Source of the DNA: Actinocatenispora sp963805605
GTDB taxonomy: Bacteria; Actinomycetota; Actinomycetes; Mycobacteriales; Micromonosporaceae
DNA: 64,000 bases
Direction of reading: 5' to 3'
NCBI GenBank assembly: GCA_963805605.1
Contig: CAWDUX010000003.1
Span: forward strand, 1,054,001 to 1,118,000
Positions 32,011 through 40,400 of this stretch are shown one piece after another. The notes below the pieces were generated by a model. That model was given only the letters and a program-made list of their open reading frames with translations. It was not told where the DNA came from and made no database searches. The translations under genes and the position numbers were made by a program. The number at the start of each line of letters is the position of its first letter. Position 1 is the first letter of the stretch.

Positions 32011-32570
32011 CAGATGTGAGCGCGACCCGCCTGGAAAGCGATCCGGACCGCCGGATCTGGCTGCTCAACCAGTATCGCGCGGCGGAGGTGCACGGCGCCG
32101 GTGCGATCATGCGGATGGGCAAACTCGCCGACAACAGCGAACTGCGTGCCTCGCTCAGCCGGCACCTGCGTGACGAGGCGGTACACGCCTGGCTGTGGAC
32201 CCGCACGATCCAGGAGCTGGACGGCGAGGTCTTCTCCGTGCCGGAGGCGTACCAGACCCGGCTGTCCACCCACTACGGCATCCCGACCTCACTCAACGAT
32301 CTGCTGGCCCTGACCCTGGTGTCGGAGAAGCGTGGCCTACAGCAGTACATCGACCATCTGGACATCCCCGAGGTGTCCGGTTCGATCCACCGCACGCTGC
32401 GCGGGATCCTCAAGGACGAGGAGTGGCACGTCCGCTACATCCGCGAGGAACTGGACGAACGGATGCGCCACGACCGTGAGGTGCTGAGCCTGATCGAACG
32501 GGCCGAGGAGGCGGACGAGCGCGCGGTGACCGAACTGCGCGAGGAGAGTACCGACCCGATCGGCTGGTAG
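32007..32570 (+). CDS. Ferritin-like diiron protein, putative oxidase/oxygenase
   Basis: A 187-residue all-helical protein of the ferritin-like superfamily. The six ligands expected for a carboxylate-bridged diiron site can be placed in a four-helix pattern: Glu27, Glu57 and His60 (DEAVH), Glu107 (SEKRG), Glu138 and His141 (EEWH). It lacks ferritin features and is too small for a fatty-acid desaturase. Members of this fold hydroxylate, desaturate or N-oxygenate substrates, often bound to carrier proteins. It overlaps the ACP gene by four bases and lies 21 bases before the FAAL gene, which argues for action on the ACP-bound acyl group. The exact reaction is unknown to me. Confidence 0.75.
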   Translation: MTDVSATRLESDPDRRIWLLNQYRAAEVHGAGAIMRMGKLADNSELRASLSRHLRDEAVHAWLWTRTIQELDGEVFSVPEAYQTRLSTHYGIPTSLNDLLALTLVSEKRGLQQYIDHLDIPEVSGSIHRTLRGILKDEEWHVRYIREELDERMRHDREVLSLIERAEEADERAVTELREESTDPIGW

Positions 32571-32591
32571 CCGCAAGCGAAAAGGACGGTC

Positions 32592-34208
32592 ATGGCCCGT
32601 ACCGCGATCTCACCCCCTGTGCATGACTGGCCGTACAGCTACGCCACCGATCCGGGCCTCAGTCTCGAGGAGATCGTCCGGCCGTACGGCTCGGCCCAGT
32701 CGTTGGCGTTCCTGGACCCGGCGGGAGGACGCCGGAGCCTCACCTACGACCAGTTCGCCGCCCGGCTCGCCACGGCCGCGCACCGGCTCCGGCAGCAGGG
32801 CGTGCGACCAGGCTCGGTGGTGGCAACCACCATCACCACGTCGATGTCCTCGGTGATCGCCGCGCTGGGTGTCTGGGTGGCCGGGGGGACGCTGGTGTCC
32901 CTGCCGCCGCCCCCGCGTCGCGCGCTGCGTGAGCAGCATGCCCAGCGGATGGGCGTGGTCCTGGACTCGATGGGCTGCCGGCACCTGATCACCGACGATG
33001 ACCCGGCGCCCGCACAGCAGAACATGCGGGTGGTGTCGCAGAGTTCCCTGGACGGCGAGGACAGCGTGCTGCCGGCGGACATCCAGCTCCCCGAGATCGC
33101 GCTGGTGCAGTTCACCTCGGGCAGTCTCGGTACGCCGAAGGGTGTGGCCATCCGCGGCGACACGCTGGCCCGGCACCTGACGATGATCGCCCGGTGCATG
33201 GGGCACGACCCGGGGTCCGACGTCGTCGCCACCTGGTTGCCGTTCTACCACGACTTCGGACTGATCTGTTTCTTCCTCGCCGCGTTGACCAGCAGGGTCG
33301 ACCAGGTGCACATGAGCCCACGCAGCTTCGCCCTGGATCCGTCGTCGTGGTTGCGGATGCTCTCCACGGAGCGGGCCACGATCACCGGCGGCCCGCACTT
33401 CGGTTTCGCGCTCGCTGGCCGGGTGCCCTACCCCGACGACCTGGACCTGTCCAGAATGACGCAGGCCCTCAACGGTGGTGAACGGATCAACTGGGGCGAT
33501 CTGGAGGACTTCCAGAAGGTCGCCGGGGCGTTCGGCTTTCCGTGGGAGGCGCAGATGCCGGTGTACGGCCTGGCCGAGAGCACCGTGGGAACCACCTGCA
33601 CACTGCGCGGCAACGCCGGCCCGGTACGTGGTCCGGGCGGGCTGGTGTCGTCGGGCAGGTTCCTGCCGGGTGCCGTCATGCACTCCGACGGTACCCCGAA
33701 CTCCCCTGCCGACCTGCGGATCAGCGGGCCATGGCTGTTCGAGGGCTACTACACCGCGACAGGTTTCCAGCGCCGCACCGGTGAGCAGTTCAGTACCGGC
33801 GATGCCGGGTTCCTGCACGACGGTGAGGCCTTTGTACTGGGTCGTACCGACGAGGTGATCTCCACCGGCGGACGCAACCTGTTCGCCGAGGATGTGGAGG
33901 CGGTGGCGCTTCAGGCCGGCAAGCCGTTGACGCACAGCTGCGCGGCGTTCAAGCTCAGTACGACCGACCAGCGGTTCGGGCTGTGTGTGGAGGCCAGCAG
34001 CCGCAGCATCGAGGATCCGGCCGCGTTGGCCCGTACGGTGCGCTCGGCGGTCAGCGCCACGCTCAACACCAGGGTGGAGCCGCTGCTGGTGGTCATTCCC
34101 GGCACGATCCCGCGGACGACCTCGGGCAAGGTACGGCGCGGCCAGTGCCGCGTCGACGTACGGGAGGGCCGAATCTCCGGCCGGAAGATACTGACCGAGT
34201 TGCACTGA
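32592..34208 (+). CDS. Fatty acyl-AMP ligase (stand-alone FAAL)
   Basis: A 538-residue adenylating enzyme of the FAAL branch. It has the P-loop FTSGSLGTPKG, the FAAL motif WLPFYHDFGLI, YGLAESTVGTT, and the late motif TTSGKVRRGQC near the C-terminus. FAALs form acyl-AMP and transfer the acyl group to a carrier protein rather than to CoA, so the ACP at 31762 is the likely partner. No carrier domain is fused, unlike the FAAL at 19170. AAAGGACGG precedes the ATG. The gene ends at a very strong terminator. Its acid is unknown; a short or unusual acid is possible given the adjacent arsM unit. Confidence 0.9.
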   Translation: MARTAISPPVHDWPYSYATDPGLSLEEIVRPYGSAQSLAFLDPAGGRRSLTYDQFAARLATAAHRLRQQGVRPGSVVATTITTSMSSVIAALGVWVAGGTLVSLPPPPRRALREQHAQRMGVVLDSMGCRHLITDDDPAPAQQNMRVVSQSSLDGEDSVLPADIQLPEIALVQFTSGSLGTPKGVAIRGDTLARHLTMIARCMGHDPGSDVVATWLPFYHDFGLICFFLAALTSRVDQVHMSPRSFALDPSSWLRMLSTERATITGGPHFGFALAGRVPYPDDLDLSRMTQALNGGERINWGDLEDFQKVAGAFGFPWEAQMPVYGLAESTVGTTCTLRGNAGPVRGPGGLVSSGRFLPGAVMHSDGTPNSPADLRISGPWLFEGYYTATGFQRRTGEQFSTGDAGFLHDGEAFVLGRTDEVISTGGRNLFAEDVEAVALQAGKPLTHSCAAFKLSTTDQRFGLCVEASSRSIEDPAALARTVRSAVSATLNTRVEPLLVVIPGTIPRTTSGKVRRGQCRVDVREGRISGRKILTELH

Positions 34209-34222
34209 TCCGGACACGTCAC

Positions 34223-34253
34223 GGGCGCCGTACCCTGGCCGGGTACGGCGCCC
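34223..34253. terminator. Bidirectional terminator after FAAL
   Basis: A perfect 13-base inverted repeat, GGGCGCCGTACCC / GGGTACGGCGCCC, with a 5-base loop. It sits 15 bases after the FAAL stop and before the convergent acyl-CoA dehydrogenase end. Confidence 0.85.
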
Positions 34254-34335
34254 GCGGTCGTCTGCGCCGACGTGCCGCCCGGCGCAGTCGGGCGACGGAA
34301 TCAGCCGATGCCAGGCCCGTCGCCGGGCGGCTGCG

Positions 34336-35514
34336 TCAATCGGGTGGTTGGGGGACGTCCAGGCTCTCCAGGGTGTCCAGCCATCGCTCCGCCGCAGGGT
34401 CGGGTCGGTCCAACTGGGAGGCGACGAGTTCGGCCATGACCTCCTCGGAGCCACCGCCGATGCGGGCCAGCCGGACGTCGCGCCAGATCCTTTCGAGCGG
34501 ATAGTTCCGGGTGTAGCCGCGGGCACCGAAGATCTGCAGACATTCGTCGGTCACCGCCTCGACGATCCGGCTCGCCGAGAGCTTCAGGGCGGCCGTGTCA
34601 CGGGCGACCCCGGCGCCGGAGCGGGTGCGGTGCACCAGATCCCGTAGCGCCGCGTCCAGCATCCACAGCTGTGCCTGGCAGTGCGACAACCGGTGCCGTA
34701 CGGCCTGCTTGTCCAGCAGCCGCTCGGTGCCGATCAGCCGCCGCCGGGCGAATGCCGCGGCCAGTTCGAGGGTGGTGCGAGCACCGACGATCAGTTGCGC
34801 GCAGATCGACAACCGCTCGAACTGCAGCAGACGAGTCAGGTAGGCGAGTCCCATGCCGGAGGAGCCGAGCAGCGCGTCGTCGGGGACGACCGCGTCGATA
34901 CTGAGCTGGCCGACGTCGCACGAGGCCAGACCGAGTACCGGGAAGTACCCGTCCACCACCACACCGGGGTTGTCCAGCGCGACGACGAACAGGCTGAGGT
35001 CGCGGGGATCCAGGCGTTGCTCCAGACCGGCCAGGATCAGGGCGTGGGTCGCACCGCCCAGATTGGAGATGTAGCGCTTGCGGCCGCGTAGCCGCCAGCC
35101 ATCGCCGTCGCGGGTGGCCCGGGTATGGATCGCGGCCAGATCCGATCCGCCGGAGGGTTCAGTGGAGCCCAGGCACCCCACGATCCGGCCGGCCAGCGCG
35201 TCGGCGTACAGACCGCGCTGCCGGTCGGTCTCGGCCAGCCAGTTCAGCGCACCGCAGAAGACCTCGCAGTGCCCCATTGCGGCCAGGGCGAGTCCGCTGG
35301 ACACCTCCGCGGTCGCGGTGGCCATCTCGGACACCAGGTGCGCGCCCTCGGCCGCGCCGGGTATCCAGCGCTCACGGAAGACTCCATCGGCGCCCAGCTG
35401 GGCCAGCGCGCTCGCCGGAAGGTGCCCGGACTGCTCCCATCCGCCCACCGTGTCCTCGTCGAATCCGGACAGGCTCTCCGCCAGCAGGGTCCGGAACTGC
35501 GATGCGTCGCTCAT
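34336..35514 (-). CDS. Acyl-CoA dehydrogenase
   Basis: A 392-residue flavoprotein dehydrogenase. Visible are CLGSTEPSGGSDLAA (FAD/substrate loop), RKRYISNLG, and the C-terminal helix with QIFGARGYTRNYPLERIWRDVR. The usual catalytic Glu of the short/medium-chain group (YEGT) is replaced in ARIGGGSEE. A Glu in LQFERLSI lies where isovaleryl-CoA and long-chain dehydrogenases keep theirs, so it may use that base instead. The ATG at 35514 overlaps the aminotransferase stop (ATGA). Pairing with a branched-chain aminotransferase fits making or desaturating a branched-chain acyl unit, or an alpha,beta-dehydro amino or acyl group. Confidence 0.88.
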   Translation of the reverse strand: MSDASQFRTLLAESLSGFDEDTVGGWEQSGHLPASALAQLGADGVFRERWIPGAAEGAHLVSEMATATAEVSSGLALAAMGHCEVFCGALNWLAETDRQRGLYADALAGRIVGCLGSTEPSGGSDLAAIHTRATRDGDGWRLRGRKRYISNLGGATHALILAGLEQRLDPRDLSLFVVALDNPGVVVDGYFPVLGLASCDVGQLSIDAVVPDDALLGSSGMGLAYLTRLLQFERLSICAQLIVGARTTLELAAAFARRRLIGTERLLDKQAVRHRLSHCQAQLWMLDAALRDLVHRTRSGAGVARDTAALKLSASRIVEAVTDECLQIFGARGYTRNYPLERIWRDVRLARIGGGSEEVMAELVASQLDRPDPAAERWLDTLESLDVPQPPD

Positions 35515-36416
35515 TCCACCAGGTCCCGCCATTCTGTGTGGGTGCCGTCGCGGCCCCGGGTGACATCGTCCAACCGGGCGGCCAGCTGCGTCGTAAGCGC
35601 ACCGGTCCGGCCCTCGCCCACCGGGCGGCGGTCGACGCTGAGCAGTGCGGTGATACCGGCCGCCGTCCCGGTCAGGAAGCATTCCTCGGCGACGTAGAGA
35701 TCGGTACGGGTGAGGTTGTCCTCCCGGACCACGACGCCGGCCTCGGCTGCCAGCACCCGTACGGTGTCGCGCACGATCCCGGCCAGCGCACCGGCGGACA
35801 CCGGCGGAGTGACCAGCTCACCGTCCAGTACCGCGAAGACGTTGTGGGCCCAGCCGTCCGTCACGTGACCGGAGGCGTTGAGCAGCAACGCTTCGTCGAA
35901 ACCGGAGGTGAGTGCCTCGGTCTGGGCCAGCATCGAGTTGAGGTACTGGCCGGTCGCTTTCGCGGCGGGCGGGATCGCGTTGGACGCCATCCGCTGGAAG
36001 CTGGAGATCTTCGCGTGCACCCCTCCGGTCCGGGGTGCACCGACCAGCGGGCCGTCCTCGGTGGCGATGATCGCGGTCCGGTAGGGCGCGGTCAGTGGGT
36101 TCTCACCCTCGCCGAGGAACACGATCGGCCGCAGGTAGCAGTCGTCGAGCCCGTTCTCTCGTACCACGTCGTGGCAGGCAACGGTCAGGGTGTGCACGTC
36201 GTAGGGCAGCGTGACCAGGTAGGTCGCGGCTGAGCGGGCCAGCCGGCGCAGGTGCTCGCCGAGCCGGAAGATCGCCGGCCCGAGGTCGGTCCGGTAGGAC
36301 CGCACACCTTCGAAGAAGCCAATTCCGTAATGCAGGCCGAAACTGCTCACATGGACCTGGGCGGCGTCCCAGTCGACCAGCTCGCCGTCCAGCCAGATCC
36401 TCTTGGTAGCGGTCAT
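35511..36416 (-). CDS. Branched-chain amino acid aminotransferase (class IV)
   Basis: A 301-residue PLP enzyme of fold type IV, interconverting branched-chain amino and 2-oxo acids with glutamate as partner. Blocks include HYGIGFFEGVRSY, the PLP Lys in PPAAKATGQYLNSM, DEALLLNASGHVTDG and FLTGTAAGI. The start at 36416 is 9 bases after GGAGG; a TTG nine bases earlier is in frame but unlikely. The acyl-CoA dehydrogenase overlaps its 3' end. In an NRPS cluster it may supply a branched or non-standard amino acid, or a branched 2-oxo acid for the acyl starter. Confidence 0.92.
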   Translation of the reverse strand: MTATKRIWLDGELVDWDAAQVHVSSFGLHYGIGFFEGVRSYRTDLGPAIFRLGEHLRRLARSAATYLVTLPYDVHTLTVACHDVVRENGLDDCYLRPIVFLGEGENPLTAPYRTAIIATEDGPLVGAPRTGGVHAKISSFQRMASNAIPPAAKATGQYLNSMLAQTEALTSGFDEALLLNASGHVTDGWAHNVFAVLDGELVTPPVSAGALAGIVRDTVRVLAAEAGVVVREDNLTRTDLYVAEECFLTGTAAGITALLSVDRRPVGEGRTGALTTQLAARLDDVTRGRDGTHTEWRDLVE

Positions 36417-36491
36417 GGTGCGCAACCTCCGGCGGGTTCAACGCGGGGAATGCCGGTCCGACGACCGGTGAAGTTGCATGATTTTCTGCCG

Positions 36492-36519
36492 TAGTTATCG
36501 TTCCGTTACCGTAGTACAA
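36492..36519 (-). promoter_or_regulatory. Possible promoter of the aminotransferase gene
   Basis: On the minus strand, TTGTAC and TAACTA are separated by 16 bases in an AT-rich stretch about 75 bases before the start codon. The -10 match is weak. Confidence 0.3.
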
Positions 36520-36521
36520 CG

Positions 36522-37259
36522 TTAGAGAGCAGGCATGCCGGGGGTGCCGTCCGGACAGAGCAGACCATGCCGCAGCGCCAGCGCGACCGCCAATGTTCGA
36601 TTCGGGCAGTTCAATTTGGCGAGAACATTCGCCACATGTCGCTTGGCACCGTGTTCAGAAATTCCAAGGCGCCGGGCTATCTGCTTGTTGCTCATTCCGT
36701 CGGCCAGCAGCACCAGCGCCTGCTGTTCACGGGGAGTCAACAGAAACGGCCTTTCGGCCTCGGCCCGCTCAAGTTTACGTACCTGGGCGAGCAGCCGTCG
36801 GGCCAACCGTCCCGGCATCGCCATCTCGCCCTTGGTCAGACTGTCCAACGCTTCCCGCAGGGAACGTTCGGTCAACTCGTCCTCCAGCAGGAACCCGTCC
36901 ACCGACAGGCCACCCAGCGAGGACGTCGCGCCCTCGTCCAACGAGCGCAACAGTACGACTGTACGTACATGCTGCTGCGCAGCCTGGGCCGCGATCTTCT
37001 TCAGCCCCTCCAGGTCGGCGGCCATCGCGATGATGAGCACGTTGAACTGGTCGGAGTGGATCAGGTGGATGGTCTCCTGCAACTCCGAGCAGGTGACCAC
37101 ATCCGCAACCTGCGGAATGGGGTCGAGCATGGTCCGCATGCCTCGTCGCTCCATCTCCGAGCCGACCGAGACGAGTACGTGCAGTGAGCCTCGACTTTCC
37201 GTAGCGACTTTGGGAAAGTCCGGTTGCATCGTTTCTTCCATCTGGTTCAGCCCTTCCAT
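36522..37259 (-). CDS. LuxR/NarL-type transcriptional regulator with atypical receiver domain
   Basis: About 245 residues. The N-terminal half has the alternating pattern of a response-regulator receiver, but the phospho-acceptor Asp position reads VLIIAMAADL, with Ala in place of Asp, so it is probably not controlled by phosphorylation. The C-terminal 65 residues are a LuxR HTH (LTPREQQALVLLADGMS, then KQIARRLGIS). It is the only regulator gene visible and probably controls the cluster. The start is uncertain: ATG 37259 has GCGGAG nine bases upstream, ATG 37241 has GGAAGGG, and the frame extends to a TTG at 37319 without a ribosome site. A long AT-rich leader lies upstream. Confidence 0.85.
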   Translation of the reverse strand: MEGLNQMEETMQPDFPKVATESRGSLHVLVSVGSEMERRGMRTMLDPIPQVADVVTCSELQETIHLIHSDQFNVLIIAMAADLEGLKKIAAQAAQQHVRTVVLLRSLDEGATSSLGGLSVDGFLLEDELTERSLREALDSLTKGEMAMPGRLARRLLAQVRKLERAEAERPFLLTPREQQALVLLADGMSNKQIARRLGISEHGAKRHVANVLAKLNCPNRTLAVALALRHGLLCPDGTPGMPAL

Positions 37260-37690
37260 ACGGACCATCTCCGCCAGGCTTTCATCGGTACCAGTCCACT
37301 TCGCCAATTGAACGATCAAGTTTCGTCAGAACAACAAACGGACCAATAGACGGTTAAGGACGGGTCCATGCCTATCGGTAGGTTATAGCACAGCCGAGGA
37401 ACTCACGACCATCTATGTTTGAAGTATCAAATTCCGCCTCGCCCGCTGGATCAATACTTTTCCAGTCGGGTATTGGAAGGCGGCACCCTGCCGGGCACGC
37501 CAGAGACGGGCACGGCTGCCCTGATCCCTGTCACGTACCGACACGGTGCCTCCCCAAGCTGCGGCCAACGGGCCCCGTGCGGTGCGGGCCCGACACGCGG
37601 ACCCGCGAACCACGCTAAAGGGTGCGCATATGGATACAGCGCTCTCACGATAGACAGTGCCGGGTTGGTCCGCGCCAGTGCCAGATCGGA

Positions 37691-37701
37691 GTAGCCGATC
37701 G
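37691..37701 (+). promoter_or_regulatory. Recurrent motif copy 1 (GTAGCCGATCG)
   Basis: An exact copy of an 11-base sequence repeated in intergenic DNA of this window, here GGA-GTAGCCGATCG-GGC, 294 bases before the sugar operon start. Confidence 0.5.
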
Positions 37702-37870
37702 GGCCCGTCCCGGCGCACCAGGCAGGCCGGGCGCCCGGCCTGTCGGAGCGGAGCACGACGCCGCCATCCGGGGAGCGCACAACCGGCCCCCTCCGGCCGG
37801 CGGCAGCCGACGTGGCGTCCCATGACCTCTCACACCGGTCGAAAGAACGCCGGGTTGGCGCCCGTTCGTG

Positions 37871-37881
37871 GTAGTCGATCG
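37871..37881 (+). promoter_or_regulatory. Recurrent motif copy 2 (GTAGTCGATCG)
   Basis: One-base variant of the same motif, 114 bases before the ATG of the sugar operon and in the same orientation as that operon. Confidence 0.5.
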
Positions 37882-37984
37882 GGCGGTGTCGAGCCGGACG
37901 AACCCTGACAGGGTGGTCCCATCCCACTGGCTTCGTCCTGTGTGCGCGGGGCACCGCGACGCCGGGCCGTGACGGAGGTGACCG

Positions 37985-38788
37985 ATGACCCGACGTTGGC
38001 GGCTGGCGGACACAGACTGGAACCACTGGCCGGACGGCCTGCCCGACGAACGGCTCTGGCCCGTCGTGGCGGCGGACGGCCTGGCCGGAATCGAGATCGG
38101 CGTCTACTCCGTCGCCGACGAACTTTCCCCGGAACGTATGCAGCTGCGTAGCACCCTCGCCGCCGCGCACCGGCTTCCGGTCCTGGCGATCCTGCTGTCC
38201 CTGCCGAAGATCAGATGGCCGGGCGGTGCGCTGACCACACAGGTGAACCTGCTCTCCAAGCAGGTACTCGGCTGCGCGCGGGCCTGCCGCCGGCTGGGCC
38301 TGAGCACCCTCGGTGTGTGGCCCGGCGCCGACCTGCCCACCGCATCGTGGGACGCGCTGGTCTTCGGCGTCAGGCAGATCCGCGACATCGCCGACGCCAG
38401 CGGCATCCGCATCGCCATCGAGTACAAGCCGGGGACGCTGATCCCCGACGCGGACGCGGCCCTTGCCCTGTCCACGGCCGTACCCGGCACCGGCGTGCTG
38501 CTCGACACCGGACACGCCTATGCCGCCGGTGAGGACCCCGCGGAAGTGGTACACCGGCTCGGTGACCTGCTGTGGCACGTGCATCTGGGCGATGCGACCC
38601 CCGGCGAGGCCGACGACGACCTGCCGCTCGGTCACGTACACGACGCCCGGCCGATCATCCAGGCGCTCGACGACATCAACTACACCGGTGTCGCCGCCTT
38701 CGACCTGTACGGGGCGGCCTGCTCGGATGCGTGGAGTGGTCGCGGCGCCGTCCGGGAATCCCTACGACACCTGCAGGATCCGACATGA
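37985..38788 (+). CDS. Sugar isomerase/epimerase (xylose-isomerase-like TIM barrel)
   Basis: A 267-residue TIM-barrel protein of the AP endonuclease 2 / xylose-isomerase-like family, which includes hydroxypyruvate, ketose and tagatose isomerases. Metal-ligand strands are recognisable: IAIEYKPG (Glu), LLDTGHAY (Asp, His) and WHVHLGD (His, Asp). It is first in a five-gene operon in which every gene overlaps the next by 4 bases. With an aldolase, kinase and dehydrogenase downstream, it probably interconverts an aldose and ketose, or two ketoses. The ATG at 37985 follows GGAGGTGA. The natural sugar cannot be read. Confidence 0.85.
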   Translation: MTRRWRLADTDWNHWPDGLPDERLWPVVAADGLAGIEIGVYSVADELSPERMQLRSTLAAAHRLPVLAILLSLPKIRWPGGALTTQVNLLSKQVLGCARACRRLGLSTLGVWPGADLPTASWDALVFGVRQIRDIADASGIRIAIEYKPGTLIPDADAALALSTAVPGTGVLLDTGHAYAAGEDPAEVVHRLGDLLWHVHLGDATPGEADDDLPLGHVHDARPIIQALDDINYTGVAAFDLYGAACSDAWSGRGAVRESLRHLQDPT

Positions 38789-39750
38789 GAGCCGTTGTCG
38801 CGCACAGCCCGCGGAACTTCGAACTGACCGAACTACCCACCCCGGCCGGCAACGAGCACGCCCGGGTCCTCGCCGTCGAGGCCGTCGGGGTGTGCGCGGC
38901 GGACCGGATGCTGTGGAACGGGACCGGGCCGTGGACAGTACGCTGGCCGTTCGTGCCAGGACACGAGATCCTGGGCCGCGATATCGACACCGGGGAACGC
39001 TTCACCGTGGAGGTCAGCGTCGCCTGCGGCAGATGCGAACGGTGTGTCGCCGGGCGAACCAACCTCTGCCGGCACGGCCGGCATTTCGGTTCCGACCTCC
39101 CCGGCGGCTTCGCCGAGTTCGTCGAGGTGCCGGCCGAAGCACTGCTGCACCCGTTACCCGACGATCTGCCGGTCCGCGCCGCGGTACTCGCCGAGCCGAT
39201 GGCCTGCGCCCTGCACGCGTTGCGCCGTGCCGAGGTGCGCTCGGGCGACACGGTGGGGGTGATCGGCCTCGGTGCGGTCGGTGCGCTCGCCGTACATGCC
39301 GCCGTGTCGTTGGGGGCGCGGCAGGTACTGGCGGTGGTACGCAGCGAGGAGCGGGCCGAACTCGCCCGCGCGCTGGGCGCGGTACCGGTACTGGCCGCAG
39401 CGGACGGGGCCGCCCCGGACGTCGACGAACAGGCCGACGCGGTCGTCGAATGCTCCGGCAACCCGGCCGCGGTGGCCACCGCGCTACGCATGGCGGTTCC
39501 CGGCGGCCGGCTCTGCCTCTACAGCGTCTACCCGACACTGTCCTGTCTGGACCTCAACCAGGTGGCCGAGTTCAAGGAGCTGACCGTGGCCGGCGCCCAC
39601 CTGGCGCCCGGTTGCTTCCCCGCGGCGGTCACCCTGCTCAACCGCGTACCGGCAGACCTGGTGGTCACCGGGGTCCGGCCACTCGACGGCTACCCCGACG
39701 CGCTGGGCGCGGCGACAGGACTGCGAGTCAAGGAGGTACTGCTGCCATGA
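38785..39750 (+). CDS. Zinc-dependent medium-chain alcohol dehydrogenase
   Basis: A 321-residue MDR enzyme. It has GVCAADRM and GHEILGRD (catalytic Zn site), the four structural Zn Cys in CGRCERC and TNLC, and the NAD(P) motif GLGAVG. These enzymes oxidise sugar alcohols, 2-hydroxyacids or other secondary alcohols. Coupled by ATGA overlap to both neighbours, it likely works on the same polyol or sugar as the isomerase, aldolase and kinase. It is slightly shorter than the usual 340 residues. The direction of the reaction in this pathway is not known. Confidence 0.9.
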   Translation: MRAVVAHSPRNFELTELPTPAGNEHARVLAVEAVGVCAADRMLWNGTGPWTVRWPFVPGHEILGRDIDTGERFTVEVSVACGRCERCVAGRTNLCRHGRHFGSDLPGGFAEFVEVPAEALLHPLPDDLPVRAAVLAEPMACALHALRRAEVRSGDTVGVIGLGAVGALAVHAAVSLGARQVLAVVRSEERAELARALGAVPVLAAADGAAPDVDEQADAVVECSGNPAAVATALRMAVPGGRLCLYSVYPTLSCLDLNQVAEFKELTVAGAHLAPGCFPAAVTLLNRVPADLVVTGVRPLDGYPDALGAATGLRVKEVLLP

Positions 39751-40400
39751 GTGACACACTCGAACAGGTTGCCGCCGAACTGATCGACTGCGGACAAGCT
39801 GCGGTCCGGGCCAACCTGGTCCGGGGGTCCGGGGGCAATCTGTCGGCCCGTGTCGAGGGCACCGGAAACTGTTGGGTCACCGCGTCCGGAACCTGGCTGG
39901 ACCAGCTCACCCCGGACTCGCTGTCGTTGGTGGACGTGGACACCGGTGCCGTGGTCGGTGGCAACCCACGCCCCAGCAGCGAACTCCCGCTGCACCTGGC
40001 GAGCTACCGGGCGCGGCCCGACGCGAACGCCCTGATCCACCTGCATCCGCAGGTCAGTGTGCTGCTTGACGCGCTGGACGAACCGGTCCGACTGATCACC
40101 ATCGACCACGCATACTACCTGCGGGAAGTGCGGCGTACGCCGTTCCGGCAGAGCGGTACCGCGCAACTGGCCGAGCTCGGCGCGGAGGCGGTACGGGATG
40201 GCTGCAACTGCGTCATCCTGGCCCACCATGGCTGCTCGGTCCTGGCGGACAGCATCGAGCTGGCGTTCAAACGTGCCCTCAACCTCGAGGAGGCGGCCAC
40301 CGCCACCTACCGGGCTCTGCTGCTCGGCCGCCCGGTACCGCAGTGCCCGCCGGAATATCTGGAGCGGATCAGACAGGCCGAGTCGGCGGTCGGCGTATGA
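39747..40400 (+). CDS. Class II aldolase/adducin family, fuculose-phosphate-aldolase type
   Basis: A 217-residue zinc aldolase. It shows the phosphate-binding GSGGNLSAR, TASGT, the catalytic Glu in PSSELPLH, the zinc His pair HLHPQ and the third zinc His in AHHGCSVL. The family splits ketose 1-phosphates into dihydroxyacetone phosphate and an aldehyde, and also handles 5-deoxyribulose 1-phosphate and threonate derivatives. The neighbouring FGGY kinase would make the phosphate. The aldehyde it releases may be the pathway product; an aldehyde dehydrogenase gene lies in the neighbouring minus-strand operon at 48094. Confidence 0.9.
   Translation: MSDTLEQVAAELIDCGQAAVRANLVRGSGGNLSARVEGTGNCWVTASGTWLDQLTPDSLSLVDVDTGAVVGGNPRPSSELPLHLASYRARPDANALIHLHPQVSVLLDALDEPVRLITIDHAYYLREVRRTPFRQSGTAQLAELGAEAVRDGCNCVILAHHGCSVLADSIELAFKRALNLEEAATATYRALLLGRPVPQCPPEYLERIRQAESAVGV

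Larger units (their letters stand above)
37260..37984. promoter_or_regulatory. Large divergent regulatory region (LuxR gene / sugar operon)
   Basis: About 725 bases without a convincing gene, AT-rich between 37320 and 37460 against a very GC-rich background. It contains an inverted pair AAGTAT (37422-37427) / ATACTT (37454-37459), a small CCTA-TCGG-TAGG repeat near 37372, and two copies of the recurrent motif, at 37691-37701 and 37871-37881. GGAGGTGA precedes the ATG at 37985. Confidence 0.6.

Noticed and set aside
31762..34208. Isonitrile lipopeptide cluster (FAAL + ACP + iron enzyme + NRPS reductase)
   Set aside because: The gene set is similar in outline, but the iron enzyme here is ferritin-like diiron rather than the mononuclear isonitrile-forming oxidase, and the small thioesterase of that pathway is absent.
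37451..38641. A 396-codon minus-strand frame across the regulator-sugar operon gap
   Set aside because: Its 5' two thirds are antisense to the isomerase gene, its translation shows no domain, and no ribosome site precedes it.
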